Source of the DNA: Rhizobium rhododendri
GTDB taxonomy: Bacteria; Pseudomonadota; Alphaproteobacteria; Rhizobiales; Rhizobiaceae
Assembly: GCF_007000325.2 (NCBI RefSeq)
Contig: NZ_CP117268.1
Span: 1 to 64,000 of the forward strand
Length of the DNA: 64,000 nt
Direction: 5' to 3'
The notes under the pieces are model-generated. The model searched no databases. It was not told the origin of the DNA and saw only the letters and a list, made by a program, of their open reading frames with translations. Position numbers and translations under genes: made by a program. Below are positions 44,497 to 54,635 of this stretch, piece by piece (positions within the stretch are counted from its first letter, which is position 1; every line of letters starts with the position of its first letter).

Positions 44497-47064
44497 TCAG
44501 GCGGCGCGGCTGGCGGGTTTGGTGAAGCTGGGGTTCTTTTCCAGGCTGAAGCGGCCGATGAGTTCGGTCAAGGCGTGGGTTTCGTCCGAGAGCTGGCGTG
44601 TCGCGGCGCTGGTTTCCTCGACCATGGCGGCATTCTGCTGGGTCATGCGGTCGATTTCGTTGACCGACGAGGTGACTGACCGCAGGGACTGCGCCTGCTC
44701 CTGGGCGGAAGAGGCGATCCGCTCGACGTGACCGAAGATATCGACGATTTCTCCCGAGATTCCGATAAGGGCGCCGCCGGTTTCCTCGACATATTGCGAT
44801 CCGATGGCGACTTCGTTGACCGAGGTATTGATAAGCTGGGCGATCTCCTTGGCGGCCTTTGCCGAGCGTTGCGCGAGTTCACGGACTTCCTGGGCGACGA
44901 CGGCAAATCCCTTGCCGGCCTCGCCTGCCCTTGCAGCCTCGACGCCGGCATTGAGCGCCAGCAGGTTCGTCTGGAACGCGATGCCGTCGATGACGGTGAC
45001 GATGTTCGAGATCCTGTCGGAGGATTCCTTGATCCTTGCCATAGCCGAGACGGCGTTCTGCACGACCCTGGCCGAGTTTTCCGCGCGCTGCTTGGTGTTC
45101 TGCACCAGTTTTAGCGCAAGGCCGGAGCGATCCGAAGAGGTATCCACAGTGGCGGCGATCTGTTCGACGGCGGCAGCGGCCTCCTCCAGCGATGCGGCCT
45201 GCTTTTCGGTGCGCATTGCCAGATCGTTGACGGCTTCCCCCATTTGCCGGCCATTGTCATAGATCATCTCGGCTGTGCCGCGGATGTCGACCAGCGTCGC
45301 CCTGAGGCCTTCGATGGACTGGTTGAAATCGTCGCGCAGCCCATCGAGATGGGGTGCAAACGGCACGTCGATCGCAAAATCGAGTTCGCCCTTGGAGAGC
45401 CTTTTCAACGCCAGTCCGAGAGCCTCGATCGCTCCGTCGACCTGGACGCGTGCCTCACGGCGCTCGCGGTCATTTCTGACGCGCTCGGCCTCGGAGAGCT
45501 CTCTCGCGCTCTGGGCCTCCTTTTCCATGACCAAGCGGGATGTGGCGTTGTCCTTGAAGACCATCAGCGCGCGCGCCATGTCGCCGATCTCGTCAGGACG
45601 ACCCTCGCCGGCAATGGCGGTGTCGAGCTTGCCTTCGGCGAGCTTGCGCATCGCTATGGTGATCTGGGCGATCGGTCCCTTCAGCGTCATCACGAGGGCT
45701 GCGCCAGCCAACATCGCGACGAGGACGCCTATGGTCATGGCGCCGATGGAGATCGTGTTCGCCTGCTGGCGTTCGACACCGGCATTTGCCTTCTGGCTTT
45801 CCGCAAACTGCGTAAGCAGGTTCCAGGTGCTGTCGATCAACTTGGCGGCGGCGGAAAATTGCGCCTGCTTTTCCAGGGAGTTGGCAGCGATGTCGGCAGC
45901 CTTGGAGGCAAGCGTGTCGAGCACCGGCTTGACCTTGGCCGGAAGCACCGAGAGGACCGGGTCGTCGCTCATCAGCGCAGCAAGGGCTGCAACCTCGTTG
46001 GCGTACATATAGAGCGACTGCTGGACCTTCTTGACGCTCTCTTCGTCGGGCTTGGAAACGAGCTCGGCGAAGACGACGCGGATTTCATTGTTGATGTTGA
46101 CGATGCCGCGCAGCTTGTTGCCGACGGCTTCTGCCATGGAGATTTCCTTGTCGGAGGTGGCGAGATCGAGCACCGAACGGCGCATCAATGCGTCACCGGT
46201 CGCCTTCAGTTTCGCGGTCGGCGCCTGGAGGGCGAGGAGTGCCTGGTCGGCAAGCGCGACTGCGGCGTCCGGGCTTGTCGCCTTGCTCTGTTGATCGAGA
46301 ACAGCGACAGATGCCTGGATGTCGCTTGCAACACTCTTCTGGTCATCCGGCAGCGCGTCGGCAAGCAGCGAGACCGCGGTGACCAGGTCCGGCACGAGCT
46401 TCTTCAGCGCCGCAATCTTGGCATCGGGAAGCGCTGCCTCGGCATAGGCCTTTTCGAGGTCGGCAATCATCGAGGCTGCCGTTCCCAATGCCACCGAAGT
46501 CTTCAAGCCGGCCTTGTTGGTGTTGTCCTTTTTCTTCGCCGCCGCCATCAGCATGAAGGAGCGCTTGCCGATCTGTCCCTGCAGATCGAGCAGCGCTGCC
46601 GAGTTCGCAACGATGTCATCCCAGATCTTCTGCTGGTTGAGCTGGAGCTGCCAGATTGCCTCGATCTTGTCGGGAATTGCTGCGGATTCCGAAAGAGACT
46701 GGTCCAGCAGGGAGACATCCGTTCCGGCGCGCAAACCTTCGGTGGTCTGCTTCAGGAGGCCGAGCTGGTCGCGGGCCTGGGCCGCAGCACCGTCGTGCGT
46801 TTCCTGCGAAGGCTGCATCAGGAAGGTGCTCATGCTGGCGAACACATGCTTGAAGCCGCTGAGCGACTGCAGGACGCTGTTCGAGACCTCCATCCTGCCT
46901 TCGAGCAACCGAGAGGCATAATAGCCCGTCAGGCCGACCGCGCCGATACACAGAATGAACGGTGTCACGAGCACCAGAACTTTTGTCTGGATCCGCACCC
47001 GCGACATCATTTTGTCCATCATATTTTTCATTTTCCCGACCGTCCCCGTCTCATTGTCGCTCAA
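44497..47064 (-). CDS. Methyl-accepting chemotaxis protein
   Basis: An 855-residue membrane chemoreceptor. A first membrane helix at about residues 29-50 ([20 protein letters not shown]) is followed by a long, Ala-rich, all-helical periplasmic sensor of about 390 residues, then a second helix near 440-463 ([20 protein letters not shown]). A HAMP domain and the cytoplasmic signalling hairpin follow. The tip is present as [20 protein letters not shown] followed by [19 protein letters not shown]. There is no CheR-binding pentapeptide at the C-terminus (ends TKPASRAA). The oversized helical sensor is unusual in size and gives no ligand clue. It is flanked by catabolic clusters and may sense one of their substrates. 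Confidence 0.94.
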   Translation of the reverse strand: MSDNETGTVGKMKNMMDKMMSRVRIQTKVLVLVTPFILCIGAVGLTGYYASRLLEGRMEVSNSVLQSLSGFKHVFASMSTFLMQPSQETHDGAAAQARDQLGLLKQTTEGLRAGTDVSLLDQSLSESAAIPDKIEAIWQLQLNQQKIWDDIVANSAALLDLQGQIGKRSFMLMAAAKKKDNTNKAGLKTSVALGTAASMIADLEKAYAEAALPDAKIAALKKLVPDLVTAVSLLADALPDDQKSVASDIQASVAVLDQQSKATSPDAAVALADQALLALQAPTAKLKATGDALMRRSVLDLATSDKEISMAEAVGNKLRGIVNINNEIRVVFAELVSKPDEESVKKVQQSLYMYANEVAALAALMSDDPVLSVLPAKVKPVLDTLASKAADIAANSLEKQAQFSAAAKLIDSTWNLLTQFAESQKANAGVERQQANTISIGAMTIGVLVAMLAGAALVMTLKGPIAQITIAMRKLAEGKLDTAIAGEGRPDEIGDMARALMVFKDNATSRLVMEKEAQSARELSEAERVRNDRERREARVQVDGAIEALGLALKRLSKGELDFAIDVPFAPHLDGLRDDFNQSIEGLRATLVDIRGTAEMIYDNGRQMGEAVNDLAMRTEKQAASLEEAAAAVEQIAATVDTSSDRSGLALKLVQNTKQRAENSARVVQNAVSAMARIKESSDRISNIVTVIDGIAFQTNLLALNAGVEAARAGEAGKGFAVVAQEVRELAQRSAKAAKEIAQLINTSVNEVAIGSQYVEETGGALIGISGEIVDIFGHVERIASSAQEQAQSLRSVTSSVNEIDRMTQQNAAMVEETSAATRQLSDETHALTELIGRFSLEKNPSFTKPASRAA

Positions 47065-47343
47065 GGTGCCACGAGTTTATAAAATTGCCGTTAAGCATAC
47101 TGGAAACCTGCGGCCTTATTCCCGTTTTACTTGCGCCGTGCTCAGTCGGATTCGTTCGACGTTGCGAGCACGATCTTCAGCCGGAAGCTCTATAGTCGTA
47201 CGTCATTTTAAAAGTTGTCACCGGCGATCTTTTTGGCGGGCCGGGACGGTTGTGCGAATTTCCGGTCAGCGGTTGCACTTCGTTGATTAACAACGCATAA
47301 TTCCACCTCTGCACATTCTGGCAGACAGGAACGTCGCATATCG

Positions 47344-48378
47344 ATGAAAAAGCTGACGCACCGGACGATGGAGGATTTTGCGAAATCCAGCGGGATATCG
47401 CGTCCGACCCTGTCCAAGTTCTTCGACGATCCGACCAGCGTAAAGCCAGCCACCCGTGCTCTGATCGAGGCGGCGTTGCGGTCTTCGGACTACCAGCCCA
47501 ATCTCTATGCGCGCAATCTCAACCGCAAGCGCACCCGCAACATCGGCATTCTCGTGCCTGCTCTCGGCGACCCCTTCTATGCTGAAATGGTCAACCGGCT
47601 GGAACTCCGCCTGCGCACCAGCGGCTACTGGCCGATCGTGATTTCATCGCATGGTTTGCCGGAACTGGAGGCCGAGGCCGTCAAAACGATGCTGTCGCTG
47701 AAGGTGGCCGGGGCGTTGGTGGCACCCCTCGGCTTCAAGTCCGATCCGCGCGTCTTCGAGAAACTCGGCCAGAACCTGGCGATGGTCTATTTCGACACCT
47801 TCATCGAAGGCAGCACGCCATTTGTCGGCAACAACAACAGCCAGAGCGTCGCGACGATCGTCGACTATCTCTGCCGGTCCGGCGACGCGCCGGCCTATCT
47901 CGACATTCCGCATATCAATCACAATTCGCCGGAAAGGCTGGCAAGTTATGTCGCCACCGTCGAGGCGGCCGGGTTCGAGCCGCGGGTGATCAAGACGAGC
48001 GCGGACTATACCTGGGATTTCGAGCGGATCGGCTATGAACAGATGGACGATATGCTGCGCAGGAAGTCCCTGCCGAGCAAGACGATCCTCTGTGCTAACG
48101 ATCGCCTGGCCTTCGGTGTGATGGCGGCAGCCTTTGCCAACAACCAGAAGGTCGGACGCCGAAAGGGCGCTCATCTCAGGATCGCCGCCCATGACGACCA
48201 TCCCCTCAGCCGATATGCATCGCCGCCGCTGACGACAATGGCGCAGGATTTCGCGGCAATGACGGCCAACAGCGTCGACACATTGCTCGCCCTTCTCGGC
48301 GAAGGAGAGACGACGACAGGCGCTATCGTCCATGCCATGCGCTCGGACGGCACCCTTGTGATGCGCCAGTCCGCCTGA
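47344..48378 (+). CDS. LacI-family transcriptional regulator
   Basis: A 344-residue regulator. The N-terminal helix-turn-helix is MEDFAKSSGISRPTLSKFFD (residues ~9-28), and the hinge region reads YQPNLYARNLNRKRTRNIGI. The rest is a periplasmic-binding-like effector domain (GILVPALGDPFYAEMVNRLE; LCANDRLAFGVMAA). It is divergent from the chemoreceptor (279-bp gap) and converges with the esterase/dehydrogenase pair. It is the only sugar-type regulator near the large operon starting at 50688 and is its likely repressor. The HTH reads FAKSSGISRPTLSKFF rather than the classical VA..AGVS..TVSR, so it is somewhat diverged. Confidence 0.92.
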   Translation: MKKLTHRTMEDFAKSSGISRPTLSKFFDDPTSVKPATRALIEAALRSSDYQPNLYARNLNRKRTRNIGILVPALGDPFYAEMVNRLELRLRTSGYWPIVISSHGLPELEAEAVKTMLSLKVAGALVAPLGFKSDPRVFEKLGQNLAMVYFDTFIEGSTPFVGNNNSQSVATIVDYLCRSGDAPAYLDIPHINHNSPERLASYVATVEAAGFEPRVIKTSADYTWDFERIGYEQMDDMLRRKSLPSKTILCANDRLAFGVMAAAFANNQKVGRRKGAHLRIAAHDDHPLSRYASPPLTTMAQDFAAMTANSVDTLLALLGEGETTTGAIVHAMRSDGTLVMRQSA

Positions 48379-48393
48379 TCCACCGTCCACTTA

Positions 48394-49347
48394 CTATGGA
48401 GTTGATGTCTCGAAGCTGTTCCACGCAATCACCGCCTCATCGATGGCCGCGCGTGCTTCCGGGATGTACTTGCCCATGGAAGCGAAGCCGTGGATCTGCG
48501 TCGGCCAATGGCGCAGGACCACGGGAACGGCGTCTTCCTTGAGGCGATCGGCATAGGCGACACCTTCGTCAGCGAGGATGTCGTGGCCGGCGATGGCTAT
48601 AAATGCCGGGGCGGCACCTGAGAGGCTCTCTGCCTTAAGCGGCGAGACGCGCCAATCGTCGATATCGTCCGGCGTGCGAATATAATGATCGCGAAACCAG
48701 TGCATGGTCGAGGCCGACAAGCCGAAGCCCTTTGCATAGCGCCGGTAGCTGTCTGCGGTCTGGGCAGCGTCGGTATTCGGATAGAGCAGCAGTTGCGCTG
48801 TCAATGGCGGCTGATCGGATACCCGGGACATCAGTGCCACCACCGCAGCGAGGTTGCCGCCTGCGCTGTCTCCGGCCACGGCGATTTTTTCTCGGTCGAT
48901 GCCGAGCGTATTAGCCTCTCCGGTCATAAATGCCAGCGCCGCGAGGCAATCTTCAAGCCCGGCGGGGAATTTGTGTTCAGGCGCCAGGCGATAGTTGGGG
49001 CAGACGACCGTGCAGGCCGCGCTGTCGGCAAACCACCTGCAGATGTCATCATGGGACTCGAGGTTGCCGATCACCCATCCGCCGCCGTGAAGATACAGCA
49101 GCCCGCGCCCGCCGCTCTCCGGTGCACCGAGGCCGCGATAGATCCGGATGTCGATAGGGCCATTCGGTCCCGTGATCGTGCGGTTTTCAATAGAGGCGAC
49201 AGGCTGCAGATCGCCTTTTAATGCGGGCGCTCCCGCGTTGTAATCTTTACGGGCCTGTTCCGGCGTGCCGTCCTCGAAAGGCCTCGATCTTGCGGCCCTG
49301 CCGAGATCGAGCACCCGCTGGGCTCCGGCATCGATTCTGCCAGTCAT
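48394..49347 (-). CDS. Alpha/beta hydrolase of the hormone-sensitive-lipase family
   Basis: A 317-residue esterase-like enzyme. The oxyanion motif HGGGW lies near residues 83-87 and the nucleophile elbow GDSAGGN near 156-162; acidic and His residues appear in GHDILADEGV and QIHGFASMG. This is the GDSAG/HSL (bacterial family IV) pattern. I placed the start at the ATG at 49347, directly after AGGAGAGGGGAGG; an ATG at 49365 overlaps the upstream stop. It is co-transcribed with the MocA-type dehydrogenase and may remove acyl groups from a sugar derivative. Confidence 0.9.
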   Translation of the reverse strand: MTGRIDAGAQRVLDLGRAARSRPFEDGTPEQARKDYNAGAPALKGDLQPVASIENRTITGPNGPIDIRIYRGLGAPESGGRGLLYLHGGGWVIGNLESHDDICRWFADSAACTVVCPNYRLAPEHKFPAGLEDCLAALAFMTGEANTLGIDREKIAVAGDSAGGNLAAVVALMSRVSDQPPLTAQLLLYPNTDAAQTADSYRRYAKGFGLSASTMHWFRDHYIRTPDDIDDWRVSPLKAESLSGAAPAFIAIAGHDILADEGVAYADRLKEDAVPVVLRHWPTQIHGFASMGKYIPEARAAIDEAVIAWNSFETSTP

Positions 49348-49361
49348 CCTCCCCTCTCCTG

Positions 49362-50510
49362 TCATGCGAGCAAGCTGCGCGCTTCATCCTCGCCGAGCAA
49401 TGGTGGCTGCTGGAAAGTCCCGTCGATTGTGATCGATTGCTGGCTCTCTCCGGATGCAAGGATGGCTTCCATGATGTCGAGAACATGCAACGCAAGATCG
49501 CCGGAGGCGCGCGGCGCCCTGCCTTCCTCGAGCGCCCGGACGAGGTCGGCGACGCCAAGCATCCGGTAATTTGCCCTGTCCGGTGCGGCATATGGCCAGT
49601 TTCTGGCGCCATAGAGTTCGCCGTCGCTATCGAAGTCCCGCCACTCGGCGCCGTGCTCGGACAGGGACACAGTGCCGCCGAATGTGTCGGGATCCGGCAG
49701 ACGCAGCGAACCTTCCGTGCCGTGCAACTCGATCGGATGATTGGAGTGGCGGAAGACATCCCAGGAGGCGCCGAAATTCACCGTCGCGCCGGATTTGAAT
49801 TCCAGAAGCGAGAGGACATTGGTCGGCGTGCCAACGGTGAAGGTGGTGTTCTGGAACGGGCCTTCAGCGGTGATCAGTCGCTCCTCCTGCCCCTTGGTGG
49901 CCATCGCCATGACGCGGACCACAGGGCCCAGCAGGTTGACCATCATCGTCAGGTAATAGGGTCCCATGTCGAAAACGGGGCCGCCGCCCGGCTGGTAGTA
50001 GAATTGCGGATTGGGATGCCAGTGCTCCATGCCGCGGCCCATCATGAAGGCGGTGCCGCTGACGGGACGGCCTATGGCTCCTTCCTCCATCAGGCGCCGC
50101 GCCCGCCGGCCGGCCGCACCGAGAAAAGTGTCGGGTGCAGATCCGAGCAGAAGTCCACGCTGCCGTGCCTCTGCCACCAGAGTGCGTCCGTCCGCCGCCG
50201 ATGTGGCCAGCGGCTTTTCGGTGAAGACGTGTTTGCCGGCCGAAAGCGCTGACATCGTCACATCGAAATGCACTGCCGGGATCGTGAGATTGAGGACAAG
50301 ATCGATTTCCGGGTCGGCCAGCAGCTGGTCGACGGTGAGCGCGCGGATATTGTATTGGCCGGCCCGCAAGGCTGCCATATCGGGCGAGATATCGGCGCAG
50401 GCTCTCAACTCGACACCGGCAAACAGGGCTGCGTTGCGCAAATAGGTCATCGAAATATTGCCGCAACCAATTACGCCGAGGCCGATTTTTGCGTTGTTCT
50501 TTCTGGTCAT
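49362..50510 (-). CDS. Gfo/Idh/MocA-family NAD(P)-dependent dehydrogenase (1)
   Basis: A 382-residue oxidoreductase acting on sugars or cyclitols. The Rossmann motif IGLGVIGCGNISMTYLRNA lies near residues 8-26, and the active-site strand AGKHVFTEKPLAT (Glu-Lys-Pro) near 91-103. The start at 50510 has GGGAGGAG eight bases upstream; a longer in-frame ATG at 50549 lacks this. It is divergent from the sugar-transporter operon and shares its promoter region. It is only distantly like the second MocA-type protein at 54636, so the two likely catalyse different steps. Confidence 0.92.
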   Translation of the reverse strand: MTRKNNAKIGLGVIGCGNISMTYLRNAALFAGVELRACADISPDMAALRAGQYNIRALTVDQLLADPEIDLVLNLTIPAVHFDVTMSALSAGKHVFTEKPLATSAADGRTLVAEARQRGLLLGSAPDTFLGAAGRRARRLMEEGAIGRPVSGTAFMMGRGMEHWHPNPQFYYQPGGGPVFDMGPYYLTMMVNLLGPVVRVMAMATKGQEERLITAEGPFQNTTFTVGTPTNVLSLLEFKSGATVNFGASWDVFRHSNHPIELHGTEGSLRLPDPDTFGGTVSLSEHGAEWRDFDSDGELYGARNWPYAAPDRANYRMLGVADLVRALEEGRAPRASGDLALHVLDIMEAILASGESQQSITIDGTFQQPPLLGEDEARSLLA

Positions 50511-50687
50511 AAAGCCCACTCCTCCCATTGCTTTCGCTGGTTGCCGCACCTCGATACGGCCTCCTCACCAGCGACTGATTGCCGGATTAAACCATTTTAT
50601 TTCTTGACGCGCGACAAATTTTTATAAATCATGCGGAAATGCTGGCGCGGAGTTTTGGAGGTTGCCAGTCTTCCTGGGAGGGAAAAC

Positions 50688-52034
50688 ATGTCTGATGTTA
50701 AGGACGAGCCTTCGCGCTCGAATTCGACTTTAAATTCGCACATGATTGATCGCCGCCGGCTTCTTATCGGGGCGGCCGGGGCTGCGGTCGGTGCCGCTGC
50801 CCTTGGCGTCACCTCGAGCCTGGGCGTGCGCTCGGCCCGAGCCGCCGACCGGACAGAGATCAGCTTTGCCAGCGCCAGCTTCTTCGGCAAGGAAGGCCTC
50901 GGCGATCTCGTCAAGGCGTTCAACGAGTCGCAGGACCGCATCATGGTGAAGTTCATCGAACTGCCACCACCGAGTTCGTCGACCGAAGTCTATCAAGGGC
51001 TGATCCAGCAACTGGCCCGCCGCAACGGGACGCCCGACGTCTTCACGCAGGACGTCGTCTGGATTGCAGGTTTTGCCGCCGCAGGCTGGGCGCTGCCCCT
51101 CGACGAGTATTTCCCCAAGGAAAAGCGCACCGACTATTTCCCCGGCACGGTGGCTGCCTGCACTTATAATGAGAAGCTGACGGCGCTGCCTTGGTTCGTC
51201 GATTCCGGCATGTTCTATTATCGCAAGGACCTCGTCGAAAAGCACGGCGGCAAGGTCCCTGAAACCTGGGACGAGATGGCAACGATGGCGGCGGCCGCCC
51301 AGAAGGCCGGCGATGCCAAGTTCGGCTACCTCTGGCAGGGCAAGCAGGCCGAAGTGCTGATCTGCGATGCAGTCGAGATCATCACCTCGAACGGGGGCTC
51401 CATACTGGCGCCGGACGGGAAATCCTCCGTGGTCGGAGACAAGGCCGCGGTCGAGGCCATCCAGTTCCTCCACGACACGATCAACAAGACCAAGATCAGC
51501 CCGCAAAACGTTCTTTCCTGGGACGAAGAGCCTTCGCGCCAGCCATTCACGTCCGGCGAAGCGATGTTCATGCGCAACTGGTCCTACGTCTATCCGATTG
51601 CCCAGGATCCTAAGGCCTCGCAGGTTGTCGACAAGGTGGCGGTTGCGCCCTTGCCGCATTTTGCCGGCGGCAAGAGCGCGGCCTGCCTCGGCGGCTACCA
51701 GCTGGGTGTCAACGCCAACTCCAAGAAGCGCGAAGCCGCGATCGAGTTCTTGACCTGGATGTCGTCGCCGGCAACCCAGACCCGGCTGGCACTGAATTTC
51801 GGTCTGGCGCCTTCGCGTCCGGCGATCTTCGAGGATGCCAAGCTCAAGGCCGAGCAGCCCTTCATGGCGAGCCTGCAAAGCGTCTTCACCGGCGCCACAC
51901 CACGGCCGATCACGCCACAATATGCCAAGGTCACGCTGGCGCTGCAGTCGAGTATCTCCAAAGCCCTGGTCAGCGGCGACGTGAAGACCGAGCTCGCAGC
52001 TGCCGCTGCGCAAATCAACAAGATCGTCGCCTGA
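50688..52034 (+). CDS. CUT1-type sugar ABC substrate-binding protein
   Basis: A 448-residue periplasmic sugar-binding protein of the MalE/UgpB family. A twin-arginine signal (DRRRLLIGAAGAAVGAAALG) after about 20 polar residues ends near ARAAD. The body has TPDVFTQDVVWIAGFAAAGW, KLTALPWFVDSGMFYYRKDL and ASVVDK-like lobes typical of the family. The ATG at 50688 has GGGAGGG before it. A TTGACG box at 50604-50609 could be part of its promoter, but no well-spaced -10 was found. First gene of a ten-gene coupled run ending at 60188. Confidence 0.92.
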   Translation: MSDVKDEPSRSNSTLNSHMIDRRRLLIGAAGAAVGAAALGVTSSLGVRSARAADRTEISFASASFFGKEGLGDLVKAFNESQDRIMVKFIELPPPSSSTEVYQGLIQQLARRNGTPDVFTQDVVWIAGFAAAGWALPLDEYFPKEKRTDYFPGTVAACTYNEKLTALPWFVDSGMFYYRKDLVEKHGGKVPETWDEMATMAAAAQKAGDAKFGYLWQGKQAEVLICDAVEIITSNGGSILAPDGKSSVVGDKAAVEAIQFLHDTINKTKISPQNVLSWDEEPSRQPFTSGEAMFMRNWSYVYPIAQDPKASQVVDKVAVAPLPHFAGGKSAACLGGYQLGVNANSKKREAAIEFLTWMSSPATQTRLALNFGLAPSRPAIFEDAKLKAEQPFMASLQSVFTGATPRPITPQYAKVTLALQSSISKALVSGDVKTELAAAAAQINKIVA

Positions 52035-52035
52035 C

Positions 52036-52968
52036 ATGGCGGTTTCAGCCACAGTCCCGGCAACGGGGCAGTCACGCAAAGCAAGGAGGGCGCTGCCACG
52101 CGCCCTCTGGCCATGGCTCCTGCTGTTGCCGGCTTTCCTGTCGCTTGCATCTGTGTCCTTCTATCCGATCGTCAACGGCCTCTATCTGTCGCTGACAAAC
52201 CGCTCGCTGATCACCCAGGACAATGATTTCGTCGGCTTTGCCAACTACGTGCAACTGTTCAACGATCCGGCGTTCTGGAATGCCTGGCGCCATACGATGT
52301 GGTTTACCGTCGCATCCACTGTGCTGGAAACGCTGATCGGTCTCGGCATGGCCCTCATTCTCTGTGAAACCTTCGGGGGACGCGGGATTATCCGGGCGGC
52401 CATGCTCGTGCCTTGGGCAATGCCGACCGTGGTCACCTCCAAGATGTTCGGATGGCTGTTCGATGGCCAGCACGGCATCATCAATTTCATTCTCCTGCAT
52501 CTCGGGCTGATCGACCAGAACGTCAACTGGTACGGATCGCCGAACACCGCCCTCCTCACCATCATCCTTGCCGACGTCTGGAAGACCACGCCGTTCATGG
52601 CGCTGCTGCTTCTGACCGGATTGCAGACCGTTCCGAAGTCTCTGATCGAGGCGGCGCGGATGGACGGCGCCAAGGCCTGGGTGATCTTCTGGAACATCCG
52701 CCTGCCGCTGCTGCTGCCAACGCTGCTGATCGCCGGACTGTTCCGTGCGCTGGACGCGTTCCGCATCTTCGACCTTGTTTACGTGCTGACCGGCGGCGGC
52801 CCCGCCGATTCCACCGAAACGCTGTCGACGCTGTCCTACAAGATCCTCTTTTCGACCCTGCAGTTCGGCTACGGCTCGGCAGTCTCCACGGCGATGTTCC
52901 TGACTGAAGGCGTGATCGCGGTGGTGTTCTGCCTCTTCCTCGTCCGGCAGATAAGGAAGACGACATGA
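52036..52968 (+). CDS. CUT1-type sugar ABC permease (MalF/UgpA-like)
   Basis: A 310-residue membrane protein with six helices. The first is WPWLLLLPAFLSLASVSFYP. The EAA coupling loop is SLIEAARMDGAKAWVIFWNI, and LTGGGPADSTETLSTLSYKI is the MalF-type region before the last helix. It starts one base after the binding-protein stop and overlaps the second permease by 4 bp. Confidence 0.95.
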   Translation: MAVSATVPATGQSRKARRALPRALWPWLLLLPAFLSLASVSFYPIVNGLYLSLTNRSLITQDNDFVGFANYVQLFNDPAFWNAWRHTMWFTVASTVLETLIGLGMALILCETFGGRGIIRAAMLVPWAMPTVVTSKMFGWLFDGQHGIINFILLHLGLIDQNVNWYGSPNTALLTIILADVWKTTPFMALLLLTGLQTVPKSLIEAARMDGAKAWVIFWNIRLPLLLPTLLIAGLFRALDAFRIFDLVYVLTGGGPADSTETLSTLSYKILFSTLQFGYGSAVSTAMFLTEGVIAVVFCLFLVRQIRKTT

Positions 52969-53801
52969 CCCAGGGCCGCTCCGTTCTCCAGAGTACTGTG
53001 ATCTATGCCGGTGCGCTGTTTATCCTGATATGGTCGGCCGGGCCGTTCCTCTGGCAGTTCTCGACCTCGCTGCAGCTCGACAAGGCGCTGACCGAAGGCA
53101 CGCCGTCTCTCATTCCGCATCCCTTCACGCTGGAGCATTACTACAATGCGTTCGTCGAGAAGGGCCTGCATCACTATGTGCTGAACTCGCTGATCGTCTC
53201 GCTGTCGACCACGGCGCTCTGCCTGATCGTCGGTTCCCTGTCGGCCTTTGCGCTGTCGCGGCTCGATGTGAAGGGCCGGTTCGGGATCCTGATGGTGATC
53301 CTGTCGGTGTCGATGTTCCCGCAGATCGCGCTTGTCGGCCCGCTTTATCTGCTGGCCTCGGATCTCGGTCTCCTCGACACCCATACCGCTCTGATCATCA
53401 CCTATCTTGCGCTGGGTCTGCCGTTGGTGACCTGGGTGCTGTTTGGCTATTTCGAAACCCTGCCGCGCGAAATCGACGAGGCGGCGCGGATGGATGGCGT
53501 CGGTGTCGTCGGCCTCCTCTGGCACATCATCCTGCCGATGTCGCTGCCGAGCCTTGTGACGACAGGGCTGCTGGCCTTCATTACCGCCTGGAACGAGTTC
53601 CTGTTCGCGCTGGCCTTCACCTCCGATCCCGACAGCCAGACCATTCCCGTCGGCATCGCCAACTTCACGAACCAGTACTACGTGCCCTGGGGAGATATCG
53701 CGGCTGCGTCGGCTGTCGTCACCGTGCCGCTCATCATACTCGTGCTGGTCTTCCAGCGACACATCATCGAAGGCCTGACGCAAGGCGGAATCAAGGAATA
53801 G
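52965..53801 (+). CDS. CUT1-type sugar ABC permease (MalG/UgpE-like)
   Basis: A 278-residue permease. SGFAL-type FALSRLDVKGRFGILMVIL and the EAA loop EIDEAARMDGVGVVGLLWHI are present, followed by FITAWNEFLFALAFTSDPDS, a MalG hallmark. The start overlaps the previous gene as ATGA. The ATPase for this pair is encoded about 5 kb downstream at the end of the operon. Confidence 0.95.
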   Translation: MTQGRSVLQSTVIYAGALFILIWSAGPFLWQFSTSLQLDKALTEGTPSLIPHPFTLEHYYNAFVEKGLHHYVLNSLIVSLSTTALCLIVGSLSAFALSRLDVKGRFGILMVILSVSMFPQIALVGPLYLLASDLGLLDTHTALIITYLALGLPLVTWVLFGYFETLPREIDEAARMDGVGVVGLLWHIILPMSLPSLVTTGLLAFITAWNEFLFALAFTSDPDSQTIPVGIANFTNQYYVPWGDIAAASAVVTVPLIILVLVFQRHIIEGLTQGGIKE

Positions 53802-53804
53802 ACA

Positions 53805-54623
53805 ATGACCACGGATTTCAAGGTCGGCTGCCAGACGTTTACATGGGAGATGCTGGGCGCCGGCTGGAGCGGGACCGCCGATGACCTGTTGGCAGCAATC
53901 GCCGCCGGCGGTTACGAGGGCATCGAAATCACCGATACGATGATCGGCCGCTATGCTGACAAGCCTGCCGATTTCAAGAAGGCGCTGGCCAACCACGGAC
54001 TGCACCTGGTGTCCTTCGCCTTCGGCTCGCAGACGGGGTTCACGGTTGCCGACCACATTGACGCCGATCTGGTCGTCGCGCAGCGCTGGGTCGATTTCGC
54101 TTCCCATTTCGAGGGCGCACTGGTGTCGATCGGCTCTGCCACGGTCGTATCGGACGGCCCACGCGGGGAGAAATTCAAAGTCGCCGCCGAGTTCTACAAT
54201 CGTGCTGCGGCCCTCGGCCACGCATCGGGCGTCACGGTGGCGGTGCATCCGAGTTCGCATCATAACACTCTGCTGTTCGACCGGGCCGATTACGACACGA
54301 TCTTTGGGCTGCTGGATCCCGCGCTGGTCGGCTGGATCCCGGATACCGGGCACATCCTGCGCGGTCACGACGACATCCTCGACACTCTCAAAACCTACCA
54401 GGCCCGCATCCGCTACCTTCACCTCAAGGATGTCGATGCCAACGACCAGTGGGCGATGCTTGGCGAGGGCGTGCTCGACACGCCGGCCGTGCTCGACATC
54501 GTCGGCAAGGCGCCGAACTTCAACGGCTGGCTGGTGCTCGAGGAAGAATCCGAGACGGCGGGGCGCGATCCCGCTGCTGCCGTGAAACTCAACCGCCAGA
54601 CAATGCGCGGCTATGGTGCATAA
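53805..54623 (+). CDS. Sugar isomerase/epimerase-type TIM-barrel protein (1)
   Basis: A 272-residue protein of the xylose-isomerase-like/AP-endonuclease-2 fold. KVGCQTFTWEML, GGYEGIEITD, VAVHPSSHHNTLL, WIPDTGHI and YLHLKDVDAN mark successive strands that usually carry Glu/Asp/His metal ligands. The spacing and the WAMLGEG segment recall inosose dehydratase (IolE)-like enzymes, but this is not enough to name the reaction. It likely isomerises, epimerises or dehydrates an oxidised sugar made by a MocA-type dehydrogenase. Confidence 0.82.
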   Translation: MTTDFKVGCQTFTWEMLGAGWSGTADDLLAAIAAGGYEGIEITDTMIGRYADKPADFKKALANHGLHLVSFAFGSQTGFTVADHIDADLVVAQRWVDFASHFEGALVSIGSATVVSDGPRGEKFKVAAEFYNRAAALGHASGVTVAVHPSSHHNTLLFDRADYDTIFGLLDPALVGWIPDTGHILRGHDDILDTLKTYQARIRYLHLKDVDANDQWAMLGEGVLDTPAVLDIVGKAPNFNGWLVLEEESETAGRDPAAAVKLNRQTMRGYGA

Positions 54624-54635
54624 GGAAGAAGTGCA

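Noticed and set aside
45244..47082. Open frame of 612 codons opposite the chemoreceptor
   Set aside because: The chemoreceptor on the minus strand has unmistakable signalling motifs. The opposite frame has none and only mirrors its codon bias.
50604..50630. TTGACG followed by TATAAA as a promoter for the sugar operon
   Set aside because: The spacing is only about 13 bp, too short for a standard sigma-70 promoter. It is mentioned as context but not listed as a promoter.
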